5,485 nt of DNA from contig NZ_JAJBJD010000065.1 of the NCBI RefSeq assembly GCF_021811875.1, forward strand, positions 1 through 5,485, in the 5' to 3' direction. Positions 1 through 5,485 of this stretch are shown piece after piece. The translations under genes were made by a program, and so were the position numbers. The DNA comes from Candidatus Bandiella numerosa (GTDB lineage Bacteria; Pseudomonadota; Alphaproteobacteria; Rickettsiales; Midichloriaceae). How positions within the stretch are numbered: position 1 is the stretch's first letter; each line of letters starts with the position of its first letter. The notes beneath the pieces were generated by a model, which was not told the DNA's origin, did no database searches, and worked only from the letters and a program-made list of their open reading frames with translations.

Positions 1-132
1 TTTCTTGAATTCCTATTATTCTATCAGCTTTTATACCAAACTTATCGTTCTTCTTTATATGAATCTAATTTTTTAAATCCATTTATTGCATATCTTCCTT
101 GCTTTGCATTTATGCAACGGCCTTTTAAAAGC
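1..132. other. Flank downstream of rsfS, no convincing gene
   Basis: This is the stretch after the rsfS stop codon, up to the window edge. No ATG-initiated frame of useful length is present on either strand. On the minus strand two overlapping frames without start codons read plausibly: one starts just before the rsfS stop and ends near position 48 (reading ...GRYAINGFKKLDSYKEER), the other is open from about 62 to the window edge (reading ...KFGIKADRIIGIQE). They are out of frame with each other and could be a decayed or frameshifted gene, but A-rich strands readily give Lys/Ile-rich translations by chance. No intrinsic terminator for the lon-rsfS unit is visible here. Confidence 0.4.
104..117. 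repeat. Small perfect inverted repeat after rsfS
   Basis: TTGCA and TGCAA flank a four-base loop, forming a 5-bp hairpin about 16-30 bases past the rsfS stop codon. It has no following U-run in the direction of rsfS transcription, so it is not a standard rho-independent terminator. It could still be a weak 3'-end structure for the lon-rsfS transcript, or chance. Confidence 0.3.
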
Positions 133-462
133 TTAAGACGTTTTTATTTTGCGCCAAACTTCTTCTAAATTATATTTTTCCCTAGCTTGCGCTTGAAGAA
201 TATTTATTAAAAAATTTCCTGCGTCTATCAAAATCCACTCACTGGAGAGGTGCCCCTCGCTTTTTGTATAGATTTTATATTTCTGTTTCAGCAAATATCT
301 TATATTATCTGATAAGCTGAGTACATGCCTTGACGAACTACCCGTTGCCAAGATTGCTTTTTTGAATAATAAATTTCTATCTTCGAGATTGATAACTTTA
401 ATATCCTCTGCTTTAAGCTCATCTAGCTTTTCAATAACTGATCCTATAATTATATCTATCAT
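133..462 (-). CDS. rsfS: Ribosomal silencing factor RsfS
   Basis: RsfS (Iojap/DUF143 family) binds ribosomal protein uL14 on the 50S subunit and blocks joining with the 30S subunit, lowering translation when nutrients are short. It acts in the cytoplasm. The 109-residue product is the usual full length and aligns end to end, from memory, with E. coli RsfS. The N-terminal helix (EKLDELKAEDI, 11-21) is followed by the family signature TGSSSRHV (40-47), then EG..SSEWILIDAG (69-82, with W76 and D80) and the C-terminal REKYNLEEVW (94-103). The ATG start fits the family N-terminus; no clear Shine-Dalgarno sequence precedes it. The usually conserved histidine-containing segment after D.G (VVHV in many homologues) reads FLINIL here, a mild deviation. 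The gene sits 28 bp downstream of lon in the same direction, so it probably shares the lon transcript. The family assignment is secure. Confidence 0.95.
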   Translation of the reverse strand: MIDIIIGSVIEKLDELKAEDIKVINLEDRNLLFKKAILATGSSSRHVLSLSDNIRYLLKQKYKIYTKSEGHLSSEWILIDAGNFLINILQAQAREKYNLEEVWRKIKTS

Positions 463-490
463 GTATTTTTTACTTTATATGTGTATGACA

Positions 491-2881
491 TTAGTGTTTC
501 TGAAATATAGAGTGATGCTTGTTTTCGGCTAAATCTTCACAAATTTTATCAGGTATAACTTGTATTTTTTTCTCCAATGCATGCTCCATTACTTCGTCAA
601 ATGATTCTACAAATATAATATTCATATTATCACCTACTTCTTTTGGAATATCTTGCATATCTTTATGATTTTCTTTAGGTATAATCACCGTTTTAACGCC
701 AGCTCTTAGTGCCGCTAATAGCTTTTCCTTTAAACCACCTATAGGAAGCACACTACCTCTTAAAGTAATTTCGCCTGTCATTGCAACGTCCTTTCTTACT
801 GGTATTCCTGTTAATATGGAGACGATAGAAGTAGAAATTGCAATACCTGCTGAAGGCCCATCCTTTGGAGTTGCTCCTTCAGGAACGTGAACATGAACAT
901 CAAATTTCTGAAATAAATCCTCATTAATGCCATAATTTCTTGCTTTGGAATGAATATAGCTATGAGCAGCTTGTACTGATTCCTTCATTACTTCTCCAAG
1001 TTTACCAGTAATTTTAATATTACCTTTACCCTTATACTTAACTGCTTCAATTGCAAGTAAATCACCCCCTGCTTCAGTGTATGCTAGCCCATTTGTAATT
1101 CCAATTTGGTTCTTTTTTTCAATTTCACCATAATTAAATTTGTGTGGCCCTAAAAATTCGTTGAGTTTATCACATGTAATAGATAAACTTTTCTTATCAT
1201 CCATTAAAATCTTTTTAACAGATTTTCTGAATATTTTTTCAATTTCTCTGTTTAAATTTCTAACTCCTGATTCCCTAGTATAGTATCTAATTATATCTAT
1301 AATCGCTGAATTATCTATAGTTAGCTCATTTTCGTTAACAGAATGAGAATCTCGAATTTTAGGAATTAGATGCTTCAATGCGATTTCTAGTTTATCTTTT
1401 TCGGTATAACCAGACAATCTAATTATTTCCATTCTATCTAACAGCGGGCTTGGAATGTTTAAGCTATTTGCTGTAGCAACAAACATAACTTTTGATAAAT
1501 CAAAATCAACTTCTAAATAGTTATCGTTAAAGCTTTTATTCTGCGAGTTATCAAGAACTTCTAGCAGTGCTGAACTTGGATCTCCCCTATAATCATTACC
1601 AAGCTTATCAATTTCATCCAACAATATCAATGGATTAGAACTTTTTGCCTTTTTTAAAGCTTGAATTATCTTACCTGGCATTGCGCCAACATAAGTTCTT
1701 CTATGCCCCTTGATCTCTGCTTCATCACGAAGACCACCTAAAGTTATTTTCGCGAAATTCCTTCCAGTTGCCTTTGCTATTGACCTTGCTAACGAAGTTT
1801 TACCAACCCCTGGAGGACCAACTAGGCAAATAATGCTACCTCCTAATTTTTTAGATTTAATATTAACTGCAAGATACTCTATAATTCTTTCCTTAACTTT
1901 ATTGAGCGCGTAATGGTCTTCATCTAATGCATCCTGTGCTCTGCTTAAATTTTTATTATTCATAGTTAGTTTATTCCACGGTAATGAAATAATCCAATCC
2001 AAGTAGTTTCTTATTACCGTTGCCTCAGAGGACATAGGGTTCATCATCTTGAGTTTTTTTAATTCAGAATTAGCCTTTTCTTTTGCTTCTTTACTAAGTT
2101 TTAATTTAGCAATTTTACTATTTAATTCGTTAAACTCTTCCTTAAGGTCTTCTTCTCCCAATTCTTTATGAATTGCTTTTAATTGCTCTTGTAGATAATA
2201 ATCCTTCTGATTTTTTTCAATTTGTGTTTTAACTCTACTCTTAATTTTTGTTTCAGCTTTCAGTAACTCGATTTCTGAGTTAATGTATATCATCAACTGT
2301 TCCAATTTTTTATTTACATCCTCTATTTCTAAAATATGTTGCTTTTTTTCTAATGCTAATTGTATTTGGGAACATAATGCATTACAAAATCCAACTATAT
2401 CTTTGATTTGAACGATATTAACAAGCGACTCTTGTGTAGATTTTTTACAGAGAGTTGAATATTCCTCAAATAAATCTGTGACAGCATTTCGTAAAACTAA
2501 ACTTTCCTGGTCATTAGAGCATTGATCAATAATTTGCTTTACATCAGCTTTAATATAGCCATCTCTACTAATAAACTTTATAACTTTGGCTTTTTCTATA
2601 CCCTCTACCAAAATTTTTACTGAGGAGTCTTGTAATTTTATAACCTGTAGCACCTTAGCTATCACGCCTATTTTATATAAATCACTAGATTTAGGGTTGT
2701 CATTTATTCCATCTTTTTGAGAAACTAGAAAAATTTTATTATTCTTATCTATATTTTGCAAGGCTTTGATAGATTTTTCTCTACCAACAAATAATGGAAC
2801 AATCATTTTTGGGAACACTACAACATCTCTCAATGGCAATACTGGATACAAACCTAATTCTTCAATAACTTTTGCTTTCAT
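491..2881 (-). CDS. lon: ATP-dependent serine protease Lon (LonA)
   Basis: Lon is a cytoplasmic homohexameric AAA+ protease that unfolds and degrades misfolded proteins and short-lived regulators. The product has 796 residues (E. coli Lon 784) and appears intact. The N-terminal substrate-binding domain opens with LPLRDVVVFPKMIVPLFVGR (15-34) and leads into a long charged helical region (about 185-280, containing QKDYYLQEQLKAI). The AAA+ module has Walker A GPPGVGKT (355-362), Walker B LILLDEID (418-425), the sensor-1 region VATANS (N472), a candidate arginine finger R483 in LLDRME, and sensor-2 R541 in ESGVRNLNRE. The protease domain (about 590-770) has the catalytic serine S677 in PKDGPSAG and the partner lysine K720 in GGLKEK, 43 residues apart as in E. 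coli (S679/K722). The ATG start sits next to the family-typical N-terminus; only a weak AAAG-like ribosome-binding site is visible. It heads a minus-strand unit with rsfS and is divergent from the mreD-mrdA unit. No clear heat-shock promoter is visible. Confidence 0.98.
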   Translation of the reverse strand: MKAKVIEELGLYPVLPLRDVVVFPKMIVPLFVGREKSIKALQNIDKNNKIFLVSQKDGINDNPKSSDLYKIGVIAKVLQVIKLQDSSVKILVEGIEKAKVIKFISRDGYIKADVKQIIDQCSNDQESLVLRNAVTDLFEEYSTLCKKSTQESLVNIVQIKDIVGFCNALCSQIQLALEKKQHILEIEDVNKKLEQLMIYINSEIELLKAETKIKSRVKTQIEKNQKDYYLQEQLKAIHKELGEEDLKEEFNELNSKIAKLKLSKEAKEKANSELKKLKMMNPMSSEATVIRNYLDWIISLPWNKLTMNNKNLSRAQDALDEDHYALNKVKERIIEYLAVNIKSKKLGGSIICLVGPPGVGKTSLARSIAKATGRNFAKITLGGLRDEAEIKGHRRTYVGAMPGKIIQALKKAKSSNPLILLDEIDKLGNDYRGDPSSALLEVLDNSQNKSFNDNYLEVDFDLSKVMFVATANSLNIPSPLLDRMEIIRLSGYTEKDKLEIALKHLIPKIRDSHSVNENELTIDNSAIIDIIRYYTRESGVRNLNREIEKIFRKSVKKILMDDKKSLSITCDKLNEFLGPHKFNYGEIEKKNQIGITNGLAYTEAGGDLLAIEAVKYKGKGNIKITGKLGEVMKESVQAAHSYIHSKARNYGINEDLFQKFDVHVHVPEGATPKDGPSAGIAISTSIVSILTGIPVRKDVAMTGEITLRGSVLPIGGLKEKLLAALRAGVKTVIIPKENHKDMQDIPKEVGDNMNIIFVESFDEVMEHALEKKIQVIPDKICEDLAENKHHSIFQKH

Positions 2882-2897
2882 GATAACTTTATTTTTG

Positions 2898-2903
2898 TAT
2901 AAT
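2898..2903 (+). promoter_or_regulatory. Candidate -10 element for mreD-mrdA
   Basis: A perfect TATAAT hexamer lies 57 bp before the proposed mreD ATG. No good -35 box is found at the normal 16-18 bp spacing: the best are weak matches such as TTTCAT or CTTTCA overlapping the lon start codon. The hexamer is inside the divergent spacer and points toward mreD. In such AT-rich DNA a TATAAT can occur by chance, so this is a tentative call. Confidence 0.35.
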
Positions 2904-2909
2904 TACATT

Positions 2910-2920
2910 TATATATATAT
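2910..2920. repeat. Alternating TA tract in divergent spacer
   Basis: Eleven bases of strictly alternating T and A lie in the spacer between lon and mreD, overlapping the candidate lon -10 element. Dinucleotide tracts like this melt easily and can change length by slippage during replication. Confidence 0.7.
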
Positions 2921-2939
2921 CCTAATGCTTTTTTAACAA
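2910..2939 (-). promoter_or_regulatory. Candidate promoter for lon-rsfS
   Basis: On the minus strand a TTGTTA -35-like hexamer (plus-strand 2934-2939) is followed by TATATA at 16-bp (2912-2917) or 18-bp (2910-2915) spacing. This would give a 5' leader of roughly 20-25 bases before the lon ATG at 2881. It looks like a housekeeping-sigma promoter; the heat-shock CTTGAAA / CCCCAT pattern is not evident. The assignment rests on hexamer resemblance in AT-rich DNA. Confidence 0.4.
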
Positions 2940-2960
2940 GTGTAAATTTTGAGCTTACTA

Positions 2961-3440
2961 ATGAAATCAGCCACAAGTATTAAAATTAACATCTTTCTTG
3001 TAGCAGTTATTTTAGCTAAGTATATCCCATTTCAATTTAATATTAAACACCAATATACACCAGAAATTTTATCCTTATTGATATACATAATATATTTGTT
3101 AAAAAAGGATATTCTTGGCAGTATTAATATTTTTCTATTGTCATTGCTTAATGATTTACTAAGATTGAACTATTTGGGATTAACCATTGCACAGAATTTT
3201 ATCTATATTGCGTATATCGACATTTTGAGGAAAAAATATTCCAATAATATGCTGTTTGATTGGTTTGCTTTCAGTGTATTAAATATCATTGTATTGCCAT
3301 GCAAATATGCTATTATGACTTTCTTTGAGAGTTATCATTTACTCCCACTCGATATGATGTTGAAGAAAACTTTTGTCACAATAACATTTTTTCCATTAAT
3401 TTATTACTTCATTAATAAATTTGTATCTTCTAAAAGATAA
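2961..3440 (+). CDS. mreD: MreD-like rod-shape membrane protein
   Basis: This is a small, very hydrophobic integral membrane protein of 159 residues, close to the E. coli MreD length of 162. MreD is an inner-membrane member of the MreBCD/RodA/PBP2 elongasome that guides lateral peptidoglycan synthesis. About five or six membrane segments are visible (near 9-24, 34-47, 51-68, 74-90, 103-122 and 136-152). The pattern LLNDLLRLNYLGL (62-74), with D65 and G73, matches the family's central 'L.DL.....LG' motif, and a basic tail follows the last helix. Overall identity to well-known MreDs looks low, so the call also leans on its position directly before mrdA. The ATG at 2961 is preferred; an in-frame TTG at 2949 would add four residues and neither has a strong Shine-Dalgarno sequence. 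The stop codon abuts the mrdA ATG, implying co-transcription and probably translational coupling. mreB and mreC are not upstream, since lon lies there divergently. Confidence 0.78.
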   Translation: MKSATSIKINIFLVAVILAKYIPFQFNIKHQYTPEILSLLIYIIYLLKKDILGSINIFLLSLLNDLLRLNYLGLTIAQNFIYIAYIDILRKKYSNNMLFDWFAFSVLNIIVLPCKYAIMTFFESYHLLPLDMMLKKTFVTITFFPLIYYFINKFVSSKR

Positions 3441-5189
3441 ATGCGCGATGAAAGGAATAAATATAAAACTCTCACAAGAAGAGCGCTAGTTGTAGGGTTA
3501 ACTAAGGGAGCATTGATAAGTTGCTTAATTGGAAGATTCTATTATTTGCAAATTTTGAACTCCAGCATCTATGAAACACTATCTGATAAAAATAGACTAA
3601 GAGTTTCGTTAATACCGCCATTGAGGGGAGATATATTTGATACCAATGGCAAGATATTGGTAAATAATACAAAAATTTATTCTGTAATAATCAAAAGAGA
3701 ATTCAAAAAAAACTTAAAGAATGTTATAGATAAAGTTAATGATGTGACCGTTGATCAAAAAATTTCACCCTCAGGAATTTTAGAAAAATCTAAAAACATT
3801 CCAGTAAGTCAGTCAATTAAATTGATTGAGAATCTCTCCTTACAAAATGCAATTTTACTGGATTCTGACCCTAATTTAGAAGAAATTGAAATAATAGAAG
3901 AATATGCTAGAAGCTATAAATTAGAAGGTAGTGCATTTCACATCATGGGATATGTTGGCAATGCTAGTATAAAGGATATTGATATAGAAAATTTACCTAA
4001 AAATTATCAATTTTTAACTGGTAAGGATGGAATTGAAAAGCAATTTAATAATATACTTCAAGGTAAGCCAGGTATAAAAAAATTTGAAGTTGATGCTAGA
4101 GGTAATTTTACAAAAAAAGTGGATATTATTCCTCCAATTGCAGGAAAGAGCATTACCTTATCTATTAACAAGGATGTTCAAAAAATTATTTGGAATCATA
4201 TTGGAGATTATAACGGTGCAATTCTAGTGTCTGATTTAGTGAAGCAAAAAGTGATAGGATTGGTTTCAAGCCCAACGATTGATCCAAATATATTCATTAA
4301 TGGAATGTCCAGTGCAGAATGGAACGAGATAATGCAGAATAAAAAGAACCCATTGATTAATAAATGCATATCTAACCAATACCATCCTGGCTCAGTGTTT
4401 AAAATAGTTATGTACCTAGCAATTTCAAAAAGTGGGATAGATCATAATCAAAAAGTGTTTTGCCCAGGTTATTATAAGTTGGGGTACAGAACTTATAAAT
4501 GTTGGAACAAACATGGACATGGACATGTTGATTTAGATACAGCATTTGCAAAATCTTGTAATGTGTATTTTTTTCATCAATCTTTAAAAGTTGGCATAAA
4601 TAACGTAAGTCAAATAGCGTATTTACTAGGATTAGGACAAAAAACCAATATTGAGCTCCCTTATGAAATTGGGGGCGTAGTACCCAATGTTAATTGGAAA
4701 AGATCAAAATACAAAAAAAGTTGGTATTTGGGAGATACCATTAACTCTTCCATAGGGCAGGGTTATATTGAAACAACCCCCATTCAATTGCTTCAGATGG
4801 TTAGCAAAATTGCAACTGGCAAAAATTTCACTCCTTCAATAATTAATGATGAAAATTATACCATAAATAACCAATTAGAAGTCAATCAACAGCACTTAGA
4901 GATGCTTAGAAAATCGATGCTTAAAGTACTAGATAGCTCTAATAGTTTTGTGGACGGAGAAGAATTCCATATTGCTGGGAAAACTGGGACTTCTCAAGTA
5001 GTATCAACTAAGCACAATACAGAAAATGATCTTTTTAAAGACCATAGCTTGTTTGTTGGCTATGCACCTTATAATTCTCCTAAATTTGCAATCTCAACAG
5101 TTATAGAAAATGGTGGATGGGGAAGAGAAACAGCTTTACCTATTTCACGTAGCATACTTTATGATGTGAAAGATTTATATCAGTTTTAA
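3441..5189 (+). CDS. mrdA: Penicillin-binding protein 2 (class B transpeptidase)
   Basis: PBP2 is the monofunctional D,D-transpeptidase of the elongasome. It cross-links peptidoglycan made by its glycosyltransferase partner RodA, and its catalytic domain lies in the periplasm. The 582-residue product has a short basic cytoplasmic tail, one membrane anchor (about 15-36), and the dimerisation/pedestal region with PPLRGDIFDTNGKIL (59-73), HIMGYVG (167-173) and GKDGIEKQF (194-202). The transpeptidase domain carries all three active-site motifs: SVFK (S318 nucleophile, K321), SCN (372-374) and KTGT (514-517), plus SSIGQGY (436-442) and the family Cys/His cluster C341, C354, H360, C373. It is somewhat shorter than E. 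coli PBP2 (633). The N-terminus matches PBP2 proteins of alphaproteobacteria, supporting the ATG that directly follows the mreD stop. No rodA follows; the unit ends at a terminator about 95 bp downstream. A PBP3/FtsI identity is less likely because of the PBP2-type motifs and the mreD neighbour. Confidence 0.95.
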   Translation: MRDERNKYKTLTRRALVVGLTKGALISCLIGRFYYLQILNSSIYETLSDKNRLRVSLIPPLRGDIFDTNGKILVNNTKIYSVIIKREFKKNLKNVIDKVNDVTVDQKISPSGILEKSKNIPVSQSIKLIENLSLQNAILLDSDPNLEEIEIIEEYARSYKLEGSAFHIMGYVGNASIKDIDIENLPKNYQFLTGKDGIEKQFNNILQGKPGIKKFEVDARGNFTKKVDIIPPIAGKSITLSINKDVQKIIWNHIGDYNGAILVSDLVKQKVIGLVSSPTIDPNIFINGMSSAEWNEIMQNKKNPLINKCISNQYHPGSVFKIVMYLAISKSGIDHNQKVFCPGYYKLGYRTYKCWNKHGHGHVDLDTAFAKSCNVYFFHQSLKVGINNVSQIAYLLGLGQKTNIELPYEIGGVVPNVNWKRSKYKKSWYLGDTINSSIGQGYIETTPIQLLQMVSKIATGKNFTPSIINDENYTINNQLEVNQQHLEMLRKSMLKVLDSSNSFVDGEEFHIAGKTGTSQVVSTKHNTENDLFKDHSLFVGYAPYNSPKFAISTVIENGGWGRETALPISRSILYDVKDLYQF

Positions 5190-5196
5190 ATTGGCA

Positions 5197-5227
5197 TAAG
5201 CTCACCATCTATTGGGAGGTGTGCTTA
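5197..5227 (+). other. Imperfect stem-loop after mrdA
   Basis: TAAGCTCACC pairs with GGTGTGCTTA with a single internal T-T mismatch (9 of 10 positions pair) around an 11-base loop. It begins 8 bases past the mrdA stop codon. No U-run follows, so it is not itself an intrinsic terminator. It could protect the mRNA 3' end, or be a small repeat element. Confidence 0.45.
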
Positions 5228-5284
5228 GATAGTTATTAATGTATAGGCTTTAATTCTACAAGAAAGAATTGATATAACTACGAC

Positions 5285-5313
5285 AATGGCAATAAGTAGT
5301 GCCATTATTTTTT
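5285..5313 (+). terminator. Rho-independent terminator of mreD-mrdA
   Basis: AATGGCA and TGCCATT form a perfect 7-bp stem with an 8-base loop, followed by A and six T residues. The polarity fits the plus strand; the minus-strand side lacks a T-run. It lies about 95 bp after the mrdA stop and closes the two-gene unit. Confidence 0.75.
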
Positions 5314-5348
5314 GGTTGTTATTGCAATTAATTATTGATTACCTATAA

Positions 5349-5435
5349 TTTTTATTTCTTCCTGACTTCATGCACTTTTTCGCTAGACAGCGCAATATTC
5401 CTGGGGTTTATTTTTTTCTAGGCACTACCACTTAA
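5349..5435 (+). pseudogene. Possible remnant of M20-family amidohydrolase
   Basis: A short open stretch between two stops reads ...PDFMHFFARQRN then IPGVYFFLGTTT and stop. The PGVYFFLG string, preceded by D-F and aromatic residues, resembles the 'EDF..F.....PGVFFFLG' motif near the C-terminus of M20-family amidohydrolases (hippurate hydrolase / N-acyl amino acid amidohydrolase type). The gap between DF and PG is about three residues longer than usual. After the stop another frame reads VNLNLDF, faintly like the family's following 'H.P..DF' segment. No other part of an M20 gene can be recognised upstream, where the terminator lies, so this would be an eroded fragment. The opposite strand also gives a plausible-looking frame here (ending SSEKVHEVRKK), so chance resemblance is a real alternative. 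Confidence 0.25.
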
Positions 5436-5485
5436 GTTTTTTTGTTAATTTAAATTTAGATTTTTAGAGTTGCTCTATACTAATT

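Larger units (their letters stand above)
5190..5485. other. Intergenic region after mrdA
   Basis: About 296 bases lie between the mrdA stop and the window edge with no intact gene. It contains an imperfect stem-loop (5197-5227), the operon terminator (5285-5313), a possible gene remnant (5349-5435) and a T/A-rich end. A TATACT hexamer at 5476-5481 could be a plus-strand -10 element for a gene beyond the window, but there is no good -35 box. No tRNA-like T-loop (GGTTCGA) is seen. Confidence 0.5.

Noticed and set aside
1710..1913. 67-codon plus-strand open frame inside lon
   Set aside because: It is antisense to the Walker A/Walker B region of lon, which is fully coding on the minus strand with intact motifs. 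Its translation resembles no known family.
5226..5306. 26-codon hydrophobic minus-strand frame with a lipoprotein-like Cys
   Set aside because: It overlaps the terminator hairpin, lacks a ribosome-binding site and has no recognisable signal-peptide context. Most likely chance.
5286..5348. 20-codon hydrophobic plus-strand frame starting ATG at 5286
   Set aside because: Its start lies inside the terminator stem, there is no ribosome-binding site, and AT-rich DNA readily gives hydrophobic translations.
5381..5392. CGCT/AGCG four-base hairpin with a tetraloop
   Set aside because: The stem is too short and has no adjacent T-run, so it is not supportable as a terminator or a structured RNA.
5296..5428. 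GTAGTGCC / GGCACTAC inverted 8-mers about 118 bp apart
   Set aside because: They are short, and one copy is part of the terminator. No transposase gene or target duplication was found to support a mobile element.
5447..5456. AATTTAAATT palindrome
   Set aside because: It is an A/T-only palindrome in very AT-rich sequence, where this is expected by chance.
1..5485. Search for a defence system, mobile element, CRISPR array, tRNA, rRNA or other undescribed multi-gene system
   Set aside because: All substantial coding sequence belongs to four well-known housekeeping genes. No spaced repeats, tRNA T-loop motifs, transposase or toxin-antitoxin-like pair is visible.

Overview
This is an AT-rich window from a Gram-negative bacterium. 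It holds four confidently recognised protein genes in two divergent transcription units. The low GC content, the compact layout, the Lon and PBP2 sequence character (for example the 'TRRAL' N-terminus and the 'CPGYY..G' and 'SCN' motifs of PBP2) and the weak ribosome-binding sites suggest an alphaproteobacterium, most likely an intracellular one of the Rickettsiales type. That assignment is inference from sequence character; there is no rRNA or other marker gene here.

Left unit (minus strand, read right to left): lon (491-2881), the ATP-dependent Lon protease with all catalytic residues present, followed 28 bp later by rsfS (133-462), the ribosomal silencing factor. The two are probably co-transcribed. 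Positions 1-132 lie downstream of rsfS and hold no convincing gene.

Centre: a short divergent spacer (2882-2960) separates lon from the plus-strand unit. It carries candidate promoters for both directions and an alternating TA tract lying within the candidate lon -10 region.

Right unit (plus strand): an MreD-like membrane protein (2961-3440) is followed with no spacer (TAA directly abutting ATG) by mrdA, encoding penicillin-binding protein 2 (3441-5189). Together they are part of the elongasome that builds lateral-wall peptidoglycan. mreB, mreC and rodA, often neighbours of these genes, are not adjacent: lon lies upstream, and a rho-independent terminator (5285-5313) closes the unit downstream.

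Right flank (5190-5485): mostly non-coding. It holds an imperfect stem-loop, the terminator, and a short reading frame whose translation contains a PGVYFFLG string reminiscent of the C-terminal part of M20-family amidohydrolases, possibly a gene remnant (weak evidence).

I see no mobile element, CRISPR array, tRNA or rRNA, and no convincing undescribed system. The most notable points are a predicted Cys3-His metal site in PBP2, the isolated mreD-mrdA pair, the TA tract in the lon promoter and the possible M20 remnant.
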